DNA of 64,000 bases from Sphaerochaeta sp. (GTDB taxonomy: Bacteria; Spirochaetota; Spirochaetia; Sphaerochaetales; Sphaerochaetaceae). Numbering within the stretch: position 1 is the stretch's first letter; each line of letters opens with the position of its first letter. The position numbers and the translations under genes were made by a program. The notes under the pieces were generated by a model. That model did not search any database. It was not told the DNA's origin and was given only the letters and a program-made list of their open reading frames with translations. Shown here piece by piece: positions 15,622 to 24,119 of the stretch. The stretch is taken from assembly GCA_018399495.1 (NCBI GenBank), contig JAGYOG010000005.1, positions 33,959 through 97,958 on the forward strand. Reading direction: 5' to 3'.

Positions 15622-17007
15622 ATGGCGTCGAATAGCATGCTGGGGCGCGTTCCACCTCAGAACGAAGAGGCTGAACGCGCAGTACTTGGGGCAATCTTGC
15701 TCAATGAGAAGGTCCTTGTAGAAGTGACCGATTTTTTGAGCAAGGATGATTTCTACAAAGTTGCCCACCAGCAATTGTTCGATGCCATCCTTTCCTTTAG
15801 ACAGGAGAGTACTGAAGCACTGGATTTGATTACCCTTAGTTCTTATTTGAAGCGTAAAAATCAAGTTGATCAGTGTGGAGGGCTCTCCTATATTTCCACG
15901 CTCACCAGCGACGTACCTACCACGACGAACGCTGCTTACTATGCAAAGATTCTTAAGGCATTGAGTCAGCGACGCAAACTCTTATTGTTTGCATCGAAAC
16001 TCAAGGATAATGCCTTCGATGAATCACAGGAGATCCAACAGGTCATTGACGAGGGAGAGCAGACCCTCTCCAAGTTGAATAATGAGACTGCAGGTAGTGA
16101 TGCATATCACTCCATCAAGGATCTGATTACCCAGACCATCAGTGACATTGAGTACCGTAGCACACATGGAACAAAGAATGGGCTGGACAGTGGGTATACT
16201 TCGCTGGATTCCATTACTGGTGGGTTTAAAAATCAAGAACTCGTTATCGTAGGGGCCCGACCTTCGATTGGAAAAACAGCATTTGCCCTTTCCGTTACAC
16301 TGAACATGATTACCAGGATGAAATACCGTGTTGGTTTCTTTTCCTTGGAAATGAGTGCTGCAAGTTTGATGGAACGCTTGCTTACCGGGCACAGTCGCGT
16401 TGATTTTTCTCACATCCGTAAAGCCACCTTGAAAAACAGTGAGATGAGCGCAATTGTCGATGCATCTGGTTTGCTTTATGAAGCTGAGCTTTATATTCAA
16501 GACACGCCTAATATGAAGCTTATGGAGCTTCGGGCGCAGGCACGAAGAATGAAATTGGAGCATGATGTCCAGATTATTTTTGTTGATTATATTGGCTTGA
16601 TTGATGCACAGGCAGATGCTCGTATCCCACGACATGAGCAGATTTCCATCATCAGCAGAAATCTGAAACAGCTTGCCCGTGAGCTTGATATTCCTATTGT
16701 TTGCTTAAGTCAGGTTGGTCGTCAGGCAGATGGGGTAGAGCCGAAGCTTAGTGACTTGAGAGAGAGTGGATCCATTGAACAAGATGCTGACGTAGTCATC
16801 CTTCTTCACCGTGAGGTAGGCAAAAACCGTACTGATAGTGAGGAAGAACGACAGAAGAACAACATCCAGGAGACGAAAGTCATCATGGCCAAAAACCGAA
16901 ATGGTGAGACAGGAATATTCTCGCTTGCCTTTGTAAGCAATATCGTTCGTTTTGAAGAGATGGAGTTCAGCCACAAGTATGTGGCCGGCAACAATCCTAA
17001 TGCCTAA
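15622..17007 (+). CDS. dnaB: replicative DNA helicase DnaB
   Basis: A 461-residue hexameric helicase that opens the replication fork. The N-terminal helical domain (PPQNEEAERAVLGAILL) is followed by a linker and the RecA-like motor with Walker A GARPSIGKTAFAL (about residue 211), Walker B IIFVDYIGLI, and the C-terminal SDLRESGSIEQDADVVILLHR segment. Starts 5 bases past the natural end of the rplI reading frame (15616). Its last 11 bases overlap the convergent rseP gene. Confidence 0.96.
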   Translation: MASNSMLGRVPPQNEEAERAVLGAILLNEKVLVEVTDFLSKDDFYKVAHQQLFDAILSFRQESTEALDLITLSSYLKRKNQVDQCGGLSYISTLTSDVPTTTNAAYYAKILKALSQRRKLLLFASKLKDNAFDESQEIQQVIDEGEQTLSKLNNETAGSDAYHSIKDLITQTISDIEYRSTHGTKNGLDSGYTSLDSITGGFKNQELVIVGARPSIGKTAFALSVTLNMITRMKYRVGFFSLEMSAASLMERLLTGHSRVDFSHIRKATLKNSEMSAIVDASGLLYEAELYIQDTPNMKLMELRAQARRMKLEHDVQIIFVDYIGLIDAQADARIPRHEQISIISRNLKQLARELDIPIVCLSQVGRQADGVEPKLSDLRESGSIEQDADVVILLHREVGKNRTDSEEERQKNNIQETKVIMAKNRNGETGIFSLAFVSNIVRFEEMEFSHKYVAGNNPNA

Positions 17008-18388
17008 GCGACAGGAAGTGTCTCACATCGGCAAGTGTTAGTACCAAAAACAATACAATGACAAACACGACTCCCATAAGTTGGAGATAATAGTATGTTC
17101 TTGGTTGTATCTGTTTTCCGGTAATCCATTCAAATGTAGCAATTAAGATCTGTCCACCATCAAATGCAGGAATTGGAAGTAGGTTGACCACTGCCAGGGA
17201 GATGGAAACTACTCCCATGAGATAGAGCAATCCTCGAATACCACTGGTTGCATTATTCTCAAACCCAAGCGTAGTGATGTCCCCGATCATAAGCGCCGAG
17301 CGAGCCATGCCGGTAACTTCTGATCGGATGTCTGCATCTTTTCTTGAAACAAGGCTACGCAGAGAATTGATGGTTTCTTGAGCAATACTCCATCCCTTAC
17401 GTATCCCGCTTAAGAGACTGAACTGTTCATCCTGTCCATCTTTTGTTTCGACCATCAGTGAGAAGCCGAGCACTATGGTTCCTATCTCATTGCGATTGGG
17501 CATGAAGCGCAATTTCCGCTTTTCCTTGTTTGCACGCTCGACAGTAAAGGAAATCTCTCCCTCTGCATGAGCATCCAGGATGGCAAGGAGGTCGAGCTGG
17601 TTCATGACAGGAATTCCTCCCACATTGGTAATCACATCCCCCTCTTTTAATCCTTGCTGGTAAGCAGGGCTACCATATCGTACGGATCCAACTTCCAGCT
17701 TCTGGATTGGCGTTAATCCATAGCGGAACCCTCCGGCAGGGGTAGGCTCGCCCTGCACTTGGATGTTAGAGGATTCATCGTCACGTAAGATGGTGAAATT
17801 CTCGATACCCCGGCTTACTGCGAGCTGTTCTTCCAGATCCTGCCAGTCAGCAACAGGATTTCCTTCAAGAGCAAGAATACGGTCTCCTTTTCTCATCCCT
17901 GCCTCATAGGCGGGACTCCCTTGGTTGTTGAACAGGGAAGGATACTCTGCAGTTGTCGCAACGACCGCTTCGGTGGTGATGACTTGTGTTGGTAGGCTGG
18001 CAAGAATGGCGTACAAAAAGGCTGCAAAGAGGAGATTGGCTATCGGGCCACTGAGATAGGTGAGGATTCTTCTTGCAGGATGCGCTGAAAACAGTGATCC
18101 TTCCTCAGTATGGGTGAATTGCTTCTGTTTATGGATGAGTGCTTGGCTCAGATCATCAGAGCCCTTGAGTCGGCAATATCCTCCCAACGGAAAAAGGCTT
18201 ATCCGATATTCGGTGCCTTTGTGATGGGTTGAAAGCAGCTTGGGACCAAGACCGAATGAGAATACCTCAACATCGATTCCATGTAACTTTGCAGTTACCA
18301 GATGTCCGATTTCATGTATGACCACTACGATGGTGATTCCCACCAATCCTATGAGATACTTCACCAGGATGGCAGCTATTCCGCTCAT
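16997..18388 (-). CDS. rseP: RseP-type site-2 intramembrane metalloprotease
   Basis: A 463-residue membrane zinc protease. HEIGH in the first membrane segment (about residues 25-29) gives the metal ligands and catalytic glutamate; NLLPIPAFDGGQ near the C-terminus supplies the third ligand. Two PDZ domains lie between (SPAYEAGMRKGDRI and SPAYQQGLKEGDVI). In other bacteria RseP cuts anti-sigma factors and leftover signal peptides. It is the last gene of the rpsB-to-rseP series, and its start overlaps the dxr stop codon. Confidence 0.93.
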   Translation of the reverse strand: MSGIAAILVKYLIGLVGITIVVVIHEIGHLVTAKLHGIDVEVFSFGLGPKLLSTHHKGTEYRISLFPLGGYCRLKGSDDLSQALIHKQKQFTHTEEGSLFSAHPARRILTYLSGPIANLLFAAFLYAILASLPTQVITTEAVVATTAEYPSLFNNQGSPAYEAGMRKGDRILALEGNPVADWQDLEEQLAVSRGIENFTILRDDESSNIQVQGEPTPAGGFRYGLTPIQKLEVGSVRYGSPAYQQGLKEGDVITNVGGIPVMNQLDLLAILDAHAEGEISFTVERANKEKRKLRFMPNRNEIGTIVLGFSLMVETKDGQDEQFSLLSGIRKGWSIAQETINSLRSLVSRKDADIRSEVTGMARSALMIGDITTLGFENNATSGIRGLLYLMGVVSISLAVVNLLPIPAFDGGQILIATFEWITGKQIQPRTYYYLQLMGVVFVIVLFLVLTLADVRHFLSLRH

Positions 18389-19500
18389 AGGTAACTTCTT
18401 GCAATATTCCGAGCCCGTTTGTCAAGGGCGAGAGTCTCTTCAAGACTTCCCACCGTCTCATTCCAAGGGTGTTCCAAGGTCCTCTGGACAACCTCTATCA
18501 TCTTGGGATATGAGATGGTCTTCCTGAGAAAGGCATGTACTGCAATCTCATCGGCTGCATTGAAGGCAAGGGCACTGGATCCTCCCCGTTGTAAGATGGA
18601 GAACGCCAAACCAAGAATTGGAAATCGCTCATAGTCGGGCTTATAGAAATTGAGAGAGAGATTGCTGAAATCCAAGGGAGAAACCAGCGATGAGTGGCCT
18701 TCTCCCAGCGCATTTATGATTGGGAGAGTCATGTCAGGGTTGCCCATCTGCGCATACACAGCTCCATCAGTGGTACGGACCATGGAGTGTACAATAGATT
18801 GGGGGTGAATAACCACTTCAATTTGGTCTGCCCCAACATTGAAAAGGTATGAGGCTTCGATCACCTCAAGAGCCTTGTTTGCCAAGGTTGCACTGTCGAT
18901 AGTAATCTTCCTTCCCATGTTCCACGTGGGGTGGGCAAGCGCCTTTTCCACGGTAATTGCGGTGAAATTTTCTTTAGCCAATGTTCTGAATGGTCCACCA
19001 CTTGCGGTAAGGATCAAGCTCGAAACAGAATCAGGATCTCGTCCTTTCAGCAGTTCCCAGATTGCAGAGTGTTCACTGTCCACCGGGATGATGGATGCGC
19101 CATGCTGTCTTGCAACATCGAAAAGATAGGATCCTGCACACACGACGCTTTCCTTGTTGGCAAGGGCAAGATTAAACCCGCATTTGAGAGCAGCGAGGGA
19201 GGCTTTCAGTCCCTCAAAACCGGCAATGGCGTTCAGTACAATATCTGCTTCAAGGGATTGCAGCATCTCCTCAAGGCCATCGAAGCCTGCAAAGGTTTTT
19301 ACCCCTTCGATTTCAGTCAGGGAAGAGCCGGTAGTGCAGATGGCTTCTGCCTTGAACTCACGGGCAAGGGAGAGTAATTCCTTTGATCGGGTATTGCTGG
19401 AAAGACCCACCACCTGGAAGGGGAGGGCCTTGTTGCGGATTGCCTGGAGTGTCGTGGTACCGATGCTGCCGGTACAGCCAAGAATTATTATTCGTTTCAT
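18385..19500 (-). CDS. dxr: 1-deoxy-D-xylulose-5-phosphate reductoisomerase
   Basis: Second step of the MEP isoprenoid pathway: DXP to MEP with NADPH. The 371-residue protein starts MKRIIILGCTGSIGTTTL (NADPH loop GCTGSIG), contains ANKESVV, the metal/substrate region VPVDSEHSA and LTASGGPF, and the HPTWNMG loop. It stands next to cdsA and uppS, the usual envelope-lipid neighbourhood, and supplies the isoprenoid precursors used by UppS. Confidence 0.96.
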   Translation of the reverse strand: MKRIIILGCTGSIGTTTLQAIRNKALPFQVVGLSSNTRSKELLSLAREFKAEAICTTGSSLTEIEGVKTFAGFDGLEEMLQSLEADIVLNAIAGFEGLKASLAALKCGFNLALANKESVVCAGSYLFDVARQHGASIIPVDSEHSAIWELLKGRDPDSVSSLILTASGGPFRTLAKENFTAITVEKALAHPTWNMGRKITIDSATLANKALEVIEASYLFNVGADQIEVVIHPQSIVHSMVRTTDGAVYAQMGNPDMTLPIINALGEGHSSLVSPLDFSNLSLNFYKPDYERFPILGLAFSILQRGGSSALAFNAADEIAVHAFLRKTISYPKMIEVVQRTLEHPWNETVGSLEETLALDKRARNIARSYL

Positions 19501-19504
19501 ACCA

Positions 19505-20344
19505 TTAGAAGAGCGTAAGCAACAGCCAGTAAATTGGGGCACTGGCGAGCATGGAGTCGATGGAGTCTAGCAGTCCTCCACGGCCTGGGATGAGGAATCC
19601 ACTATCCTTGACCTCTGCAGAACGTTTGAATGCGCTCTCGATCAAGTCTCCTATATTTGCAGCAGATGAGGTGGCTAGACCAAGCACAACTGCCATCCAG
19701 ATGGAAATGTCTTCTTTGATACCGGGTACAAACAGGCAGTACAGTACCGCAAGTGCTACAGCACTTAGAGTTCCTCCAATGAACCCTGCAAGGCTCTTGT
19801 TCGGACTAACCTTGATGATACCCTTGTTTTTCCTTCCCATGGACATGCCGAAGACGAAAGCGAAAATATCATTTCCGAAGACAAGCAGGAAGAACAGAAT
19901 CAGGGATGCAGGGGGGTGTGGCAGTGTAAGAATTCGTTGGATGAACGTGATGAGTAGTCCAGGGTATAGGATAAGCAGGCTCTCGCCGCCAATCCTGGAG
20001 AGGGATTTTGAAAAGTTATCCCTGTCTCCATACCGTAGTTCAGTACTGAAGAAAAAAAGTGCCAGTAATACCACTGTAAGGTCAACCAGCGGGAGATTTG
20101 GTGCGAGGGCAATTTCAATCCACTGAGCGAGAGGAAGCAACCCTATAGCCCAAGGAGAAATATGCAGGGTAGTCTCTTCTGCCTTTTCGTATAATCCCTT
20201 CAGTTCTTTTGCTCCATAGGTTGCAGTCAACACTGCAAGAAGTGAGAGCACAAGATAGGAGTAATGGGGTAACAAGAAAATGATGATAAAAAGCGTTGGA
20301 AGGGTTATTACTGTTGTGATAACCCGCTTTCCCATTGATGTCAT
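19505..20344 (-). CDS. cdsA: phosphatidate cytidylyltransferase
   Basis: Makes CDP-diacylglycerol for phospholipid synthesis. A 279-residue membrane protein with about eight hydrophobic segments and the C-terminal family signature in the form SAFKRSAEVKDSGFLIPGRGGLLDSIDS. The family consensus has PGHGG and DRxDS; here the histidine is arginine and the DR is DS, a mild deviation. Its ATGA start overlaps the uppS stop codon. Confidence 0.92.
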   Translation of the reverse strand: MTSMGKRVITTVITLPTLFIIIFLLPHYSYLVLSLLAVLTATYGAKELKGLYEKAEETTLHISPWAIGLLPLAQWIEIALAPNLPLVDLTVVLLALFFFSTELRYGDRDNFSKSLSRIGGESLLILYPGLLITFIQRILTLPHPPASLILFFLLVFGNDIFAFVFGMSMGRKNKGIIKVSPNKSLAGFIGGTLSAVALAVLYCLFVPGIKEDISIWMAVVLGLATSSAANIGDLIESAFKRSAEVKDSGFLIPGRGGLLDSIDSMLASAPIYWLLLTLF

Positions 20345-21039
20345 TGTACCCCCCCAAATTTTCTGACCCGCTTTCCGTAGTCTTTACAGATTCTTTGGAT
20401 GTCTTCTGCATCCCAATCAGGCCACAATTTTTCATAGAATGCAAGTTCAGCGTAAGCACTATCCCAGAGCAAGAAATTGCTCAAGCGTTTTTCGTTTGCA
20501 CTTCTCACTATCATATCGACTGGGGGGATGTGAGGCAAGTCCAAATTGCTGGCAAGCGTTTCCTCTGTAATCGTCTGGCTAGGCTGTTTCACCATGAACT
20601 GGTTGACAGCACGACAAATCTCATCTCGTCCACCATAATTGAGCGCTATGATTGCTGTAATTGTGGTATTGTTGCTTGTTTCTTGAACAGTGGTATCCAC
20701 TGCCTGCTGCACTTGTGCAGGAAGTCCGCTGAGATCGCCTCTTACCAGAATACGGATCCCATGACGGTTATAATATCCAATCTCTCCATGGAGTTTGGAA
20801 ACGAAGAGATGCATCAGATAAGAAACTTCTTGCTCGCTTCGTTTCCAGTTCTCCGTAGAGAATGCATAGAACGTGACAAACCCGATGCCCTGATTGGAAG
20901 CCTCACGGATAACCCGTTTGACTGCCTTCAAACCTTCCAAATGTCCAGCAGTGCGGGGGAGTGAGCGTTTTTGCGCCCAACGTCCATTACCATCCATAAT
21001 GATGCCCAGATGGACAGGGACAACAGGTTTTCTCTCCAT
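20341..21039 (-). CDS. uppS: isoprenyl (undecaprenyl) diphosphate synthase
   Basis: Builds the long cis-polyprenyl lipid carrier for cell-wall synthesis. The 232-residue protein has HLGIIMDGNGRWA (catalytic aspartate and P-loop), FYAFSTENWKRS and the C-terminal RSANEKRLSNFLLWDSAYAE region. The last region usually reads RTSGExRLSNFLLWQ; here TSGE is SANE, a small change. Starts 3 bases past the frr stop. Confidence 0.95.
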   Translation of the reverse strand: MERKPVVPVHLGIIMDGNGRWAQKRSLPRTAGHLEGLKAVKRVIREASNQGIGFVTFYAFSTENWKRSEQEVSYLMHLFVSKLHGEIGYYNRHGIRILVRGDLSGLPAQVQQAVDTTVQETSNNTTITAIIALNYGGRDEICRAVNQFMVKQPSQTITEETLASNLDLPHIPPVDMIVRSANEKRLSNFLLWDSAYAELAFYEKLWPDWDAEDIQRICKDYGKRVRKFGGVQ

Positions 21040-21042
21040 AGT

Positions 21043-21597
21043 CTAGATCTCCATGATTTCCTTCTCCTTCTCATCGGAGAGGGAGGTGATCTGTTCGACA
21101 TGAGAGTCTGTCATTTTCTGGATTTTACTTTCACCATCCTTAAGTTTGTCCTCGCTGATATCACCACTCTTTTGTAGTTTCTTCAGCTCATCCATTGCTT
21201 CTCGCCTGATGTTGCGGATAGCAACCTTGCTCTGCTCAGCAGTAGCTTTGGCATTCTTTACCAGTTGCTTGCGTCTCTCCTCGTTCAATGGGGGAAAATT
21301 AAGTCTGATCAATTTTCCATCATTGTTCGGGGGAAGACCAAGATCACTCTTGAGAATTGCCTTTTCAATTGCTCCGAGAACACTCTTATCCCAAGGCTGG
21401 ATAACAATTGTTCTTGCCTCAGGGATACTGATGGTTGCGACTTGGTTGAGTGGGGTTTCTGCTCCATAATAGTCTACTCGAATCTTTTCCAACAGAGAAG
21501 CTGAAGCCCGACCAGTGCGCAGACCGGCAAAATCTCTTGAGAGGCTCTCAAGACTTTTTTGCATTTTACTTTCACATGTGTCCAATACCTGTTGCAT
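21043..21597 (-). CDS. frr: ribosome recycling factor
   Basis: Splits post-termination ribosomes together with EF-G. The 184-residue protein shows SRDFAGLRTGRASASLLEKIRVDYYG and the C-terminal LPPNNDGKLIRLNFPPLNEERRKQLVKNAK segment. Start chosen at the ATG 6 bases after GGAG; another ATG lies 6 bases upstream but directly abuts the GGAG. Relevant to the two EF-G genes in this window, since in spirochaetes one EF-G copy is specialised for recycling with this factor. Confidence 0.95.
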   Translation of the reverse strand: MQQVLDTCESKMQKSLESLSRDFAGLRTGRASASLLEKIRVDYYGAETPLNQVATISIPEARTIVIQPWDKSVLGAIEKAILKSDLGLPPNNDGKLIRLNFPPLNEERRKQLVKNAKATAEQSKVAIRNIRREAMDELKKLQKSGDISEDKLKDGESKIQKMTDSHVEQITSLSDEKEKEIMEI

Positions 21598-21609
21598 ACT
21601 CATCTCCAA

Positions 21610-21640
21610 TAAAACGACCGCTCACAGATTGTGAGCGGTT
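21610..21640 (-). terminator. hairpin with T-run between tsf and frr
   Basis: On the minus strand ACCGCTCACA, loop ATC, TGTGAGCGGT is followed by CGTTTTATT. It lies 20 bases past the tsf stop and would end or attenuate rpsB-tsf transcription before frr. Confidence 0.75.
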
Positions 21641-21658
21641 CATATCAATCGATTATGC

Positions 21659-22510
21659 TCACACGCTGCAGGAAGCAGCACCAGCGCGCATGAATACATA
21701 CTTAACAATTTCCAAAGAAGCGCCAAATGCTTTGCCCACTTCTTTTGCCTTCTTCTCTACAGACATTGAGTCGTCCTTTACAAACGGTTGCTGTAGGAAG
21801 CAGATCTCACTGAGGTGTTTATTCAGCTTGCCTTTGATGATTCCTTCAACAACCTTTGCAGGCTTGCCAAGCTTTTCAGCCTGTGCAGCGAAGATTTCAG
21901 TTTGTTCCTTGATATACGTCTTATCAACAGCTTCAGTATTGAGATAGGTAGGAGTAAACGCAGCGACATGCAATGCACAGTCGTTGGCAAACTCTTTAAC
22001 CGTTTCGTTTTCGAAAATCTTCTTGTCGTCAGATTTAAGAACAACGAGGACAGCAAGAGCACCATTGCCATGGACATAGCTGCTGGCGAACTCATTGTCA
22101 CCAATATCAAACATTTGGATTTGCTTGAGAGCCATGTTTTCCTTGATAATGGTAATCAAGTCCGTGACCATGCCTTCCAGCTCTTCGTTGACTTTCCTGT
22201 AGCCTTTCTCAAGCGATACAGCACAGATGTTATCTCCGAGCTCTGCAAATTGATCATTGCTGGCAACAAAGTCTGTTTCACAGGAAAGTTCAGCCATGAC
22301 AACCTTGTCTTTCTTGATTTTTACGAACACACGACCGTTGTTGGTTGCGCGGTCCTGGCGCTTTGCCACGGCAGCCAAACCCATCTCTTTGAGAATTTTT
22401 TCAGCTGCAGCGAAATCGCCATCCGCCTGGGTTAGTGCCTTCTTGCAATCCATCATACCTGCGCCAGTAATATCGCGCAGTTTCTTTACTACTTCAGCGG
22501 TAATTGCCAT
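21659..22510 (-). CDS. tsf: elongation factor Ts
   Basis: Nucleotide-exchange factor for EF-Tu. The 283-residue protein has the N-terminal UBA-like part with TGAGMMDCKKAL, then AELSCETDFVASNDQF and the C-terminal QPFVKDDSMSV region. AAGGAGTGAAGC precedes the ATG. Follows rpsB in the universal order and is followed by a terminator-like hairpin. Confidence 0.97.
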   Translation of the reverse strand: MAITAEVVKKLRDITGAGMMDCKKALTQADGDFAAAEKILKEMGLAAVAKRQDRATNNGRVFVKIKKDKVVMAELSCETDFVASNDQFAELGDNICAVSLEKGYRKVNEELEGMVTDLITIIKENMALKQIQMFDIGDNEFASSYVHGNGALAVLVVLKSDDKKIFENETVKEFANDCALHVAAFTPTYLNTEAVDKTYIKEQTEIFAAQAEKLGKPAKVVEGIIKGKLNKHLSEICFLQQPFVKDDSMSVEKKAKEVGKAFGASLEIVKYVFMRAGAASCSV

Positions 22511-22520
22511 GCTTCACTCC

Positions 22521-23435
22521 TTAGTCTTTATACAGGGTTTCTTCGTCAACGAGGAGATCTACAGTTTCTGTTTCTTCCTCTGTTGCTGCTACTTCTTCTA
22601 TCTCTACGTTCTCTTTCTCTTCGAAGTTAGAAAATTCAGCACCCTCTTCAGTGGAGAAGACAATCTCTTCAGTCTCTTCTGCCTTTTCTTCGGTCTTTAC
22701 TACCTTTTCTTCCTCATCATCGTTGCCAAGGGCTTCGATAATCTGGATTCCAGCCTCATTGTCAGCATCGACAACTGCATTGGCGATAATCTCAACAAAT
22801 AGATTGATGGCACGAATGGCGTCATCATTACCAGGAATAGGATATGTGATATCAGTGGGGTCACAATTGGTGTCAACGACAGCAATAACAGGGATGCCTA
22901 GGCGCTTGGCCTCAACAACTGCAATAGCTTCCTTCTTGGTATCGATGATGAACAGGGCTCCTGGGAGCTCCTTCATATCCTTGATACCGCCAAGGTTCTT
23001 TTCAAGTTTAGTCTTCTGCTTGGTGAGCAGAGAAACTTCTTTTTTGGTAAGAGAATCAAATGTACCATCAATTTCCATCTTCTCAATCTTCTTGAGTGTT
23101 GCAATGGACTTCTTGATAGTAGTGAAGTTGGTCAGCATTCCACCAAGCCAACGGTTGTTGATATAAGGCATACCACAACGCTTTGCTTCAGCTTCAATAG
23201 CTTGCTGAGCTTGTTTCTTGGTGCCTACAAACAGAATAGGCTTGCCCTGCTTAACAATTGCACGTACAGCGTCATATGCTTCGACGATGCAAACGGAAGT
23301 TTTCTGCAGGTCAATGATGTGAATGCCGTTTCTCTGGCTGAAAATGAAACGGGCCATCTTGGGGTTCCACCGTTTTGTCTGGTGGCCGAAATGTACGCCT
23401 GACTCAAGCAGGCTCTTCATGGTTACTACGGACAT
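22521..23435 (-). CDS. rpsB: 30S ribosomal protein uS2
   Basis: A 304-residue protein with the conserved start [20 protein letters not shown] and core GRxxGI-type regions ([43 protein letters not shown]). The last 65 residues are a strongly acidic glutamate-rich tail not seen in most uS2 proteins. The ATG is preceded by AGGAGG; upstream codons in frame are ignored. Confidence 0.97.
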   Translation of the reverse strand: MSVVTMKSLLESGVHFGHQTKRWNPKMARFIFSQRNGIHIIDLQKTSVCIVEAYDAVRAIVKQGKPILFVGTKKQAQQAIEAEAKRCGMPYINNRWLGGMLTNFTTIKKSIATLKKIEKMEIDGTFDSLTKKEVSLLTKQKTKLEKNLGGIKDMKELPGALFIIDTKKEAIAVVEAKRLGIPVIAVVDTNCDPTDITYPIPGNDDAIRAINLFVEIIANAVVDADNEAGIQIIEALGNDDEEEKVVKTEEKAEETEEIVFSTEEGAEFSNFEEKENVEIEEVAATEEETETVDLLVDEETLYKD

Positions 23436-23458
23436 AATCCTCCTGTCTGACAACACAG

Positions 23459-23474
23459 ACGACCTATAGGTCGT
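23459..23474. promoter_or_regulatory. 16-base perfect palindrome in the rpsB leader
   Basis: ACGACCTATAGGTCGT lies 23 bases before the rpsB start codon. It could form a leader hairpin for autoregulation by uS2, as known for rpsB leaders in other phyla, or be a protein-binding site. A TATAGT -10-like box lies further upstream at about 23531-23536. Confidence 0.4.
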
Positions 23475-23531
23475 TACTTGTGCGTCACCCTTCTACTATT
23501 ACTCACCACTAGGGTGGAGATTCCTCTGTCA

Positions 23532-24119
23532 CTATACGAACAAAGGTGCAACCAGTATTTCAGAAATTTGTGACAATGGCAAGCCTATGACGATAGCTTC
23601 ATCACCCTCAATTTTTTCAACCAGACTTCTACCAGCTCCCTGGAGGCGATAGGATCCGGCAGCCCCCATCCACTCTTCGGTATCAAGATAGGTGGTAATG
23701 CGTTCAGGTCCAAGCTTTTTAAATGAGACTAACGCAACATCCGACCCGCTGTATACTTTGTCTTGGTACCACAGTGCCCAACCTGAGTGTACCTCATGTT
23801 TTTTTCCATCGAACTGGGATAGCTGTACAAAAGCTTTCTCTCGGTTTTGTGGTTTTCCAATCAAAGAACCTTGGAACGAAATCATGGTATCACAACTGAG
23901 AACAGGAATCTCATAGTGTGGATACTCCCTTTGATAGGATGCAAGTTTTCTTTTTGCGAGAATCTCAGTGGCTTTCGCTGGATTTGTTTCGTTATGGGTT
24001 TCATCACAACCGGTTTTATGTATCTTCACGGTTACTCCCAGCGACTCGAGTAACGCCCTACGTGCTACTGATCCACTTGCCAGTATCATAGACGGTATTA
24101 GTGTAGCAAAATCAGCCAA
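23532..24119 (-). CDS. maf: Maf-family nucleotide pyrophosphatase
   Basis: A 195-residue house-cleaning enzyme that hydrolyses non-canonical or methylated nucleoside triphosphates. Motifs: MILASGSVARRALLESLG, the conserved THNETNPAKATEILAKRKL, SCDTMISFQG, GKPQNREKA and the SYRLQGAGRSLVEKIEGD block. Start is TTG with GGAGG at 6 bases; it overlaps the end of the ABC-F gene by 8 bases, so the two are translationally coupled. Confidence 0.9.
   Translation of the reverse strand: MADFATLIPSMILASGSVARRALLESLGVTVKIHKTGCDETHNETNPAKATEILAKRKLASYQREYPHYEIPVLSCDTMISFQGSLIGKPQNREKAFVQLSQFDGKKHEVHSGWALWYQDKVYSGSDVALVSFKKLGPERITTYLDTEEWMGAAGSYRLQGAGRSLVEKIEGDEAIVIGLPLSQISEILVAPLFV

Noticed and set aside
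15129..15864. Three long minus-strand open frames across the rplI repeat (leucine/phenylalanine rich)
   Set aside because: They arise only because the repeat has no stops on that strand; no ribosome sites, and the residue pattern is the repeat itself.
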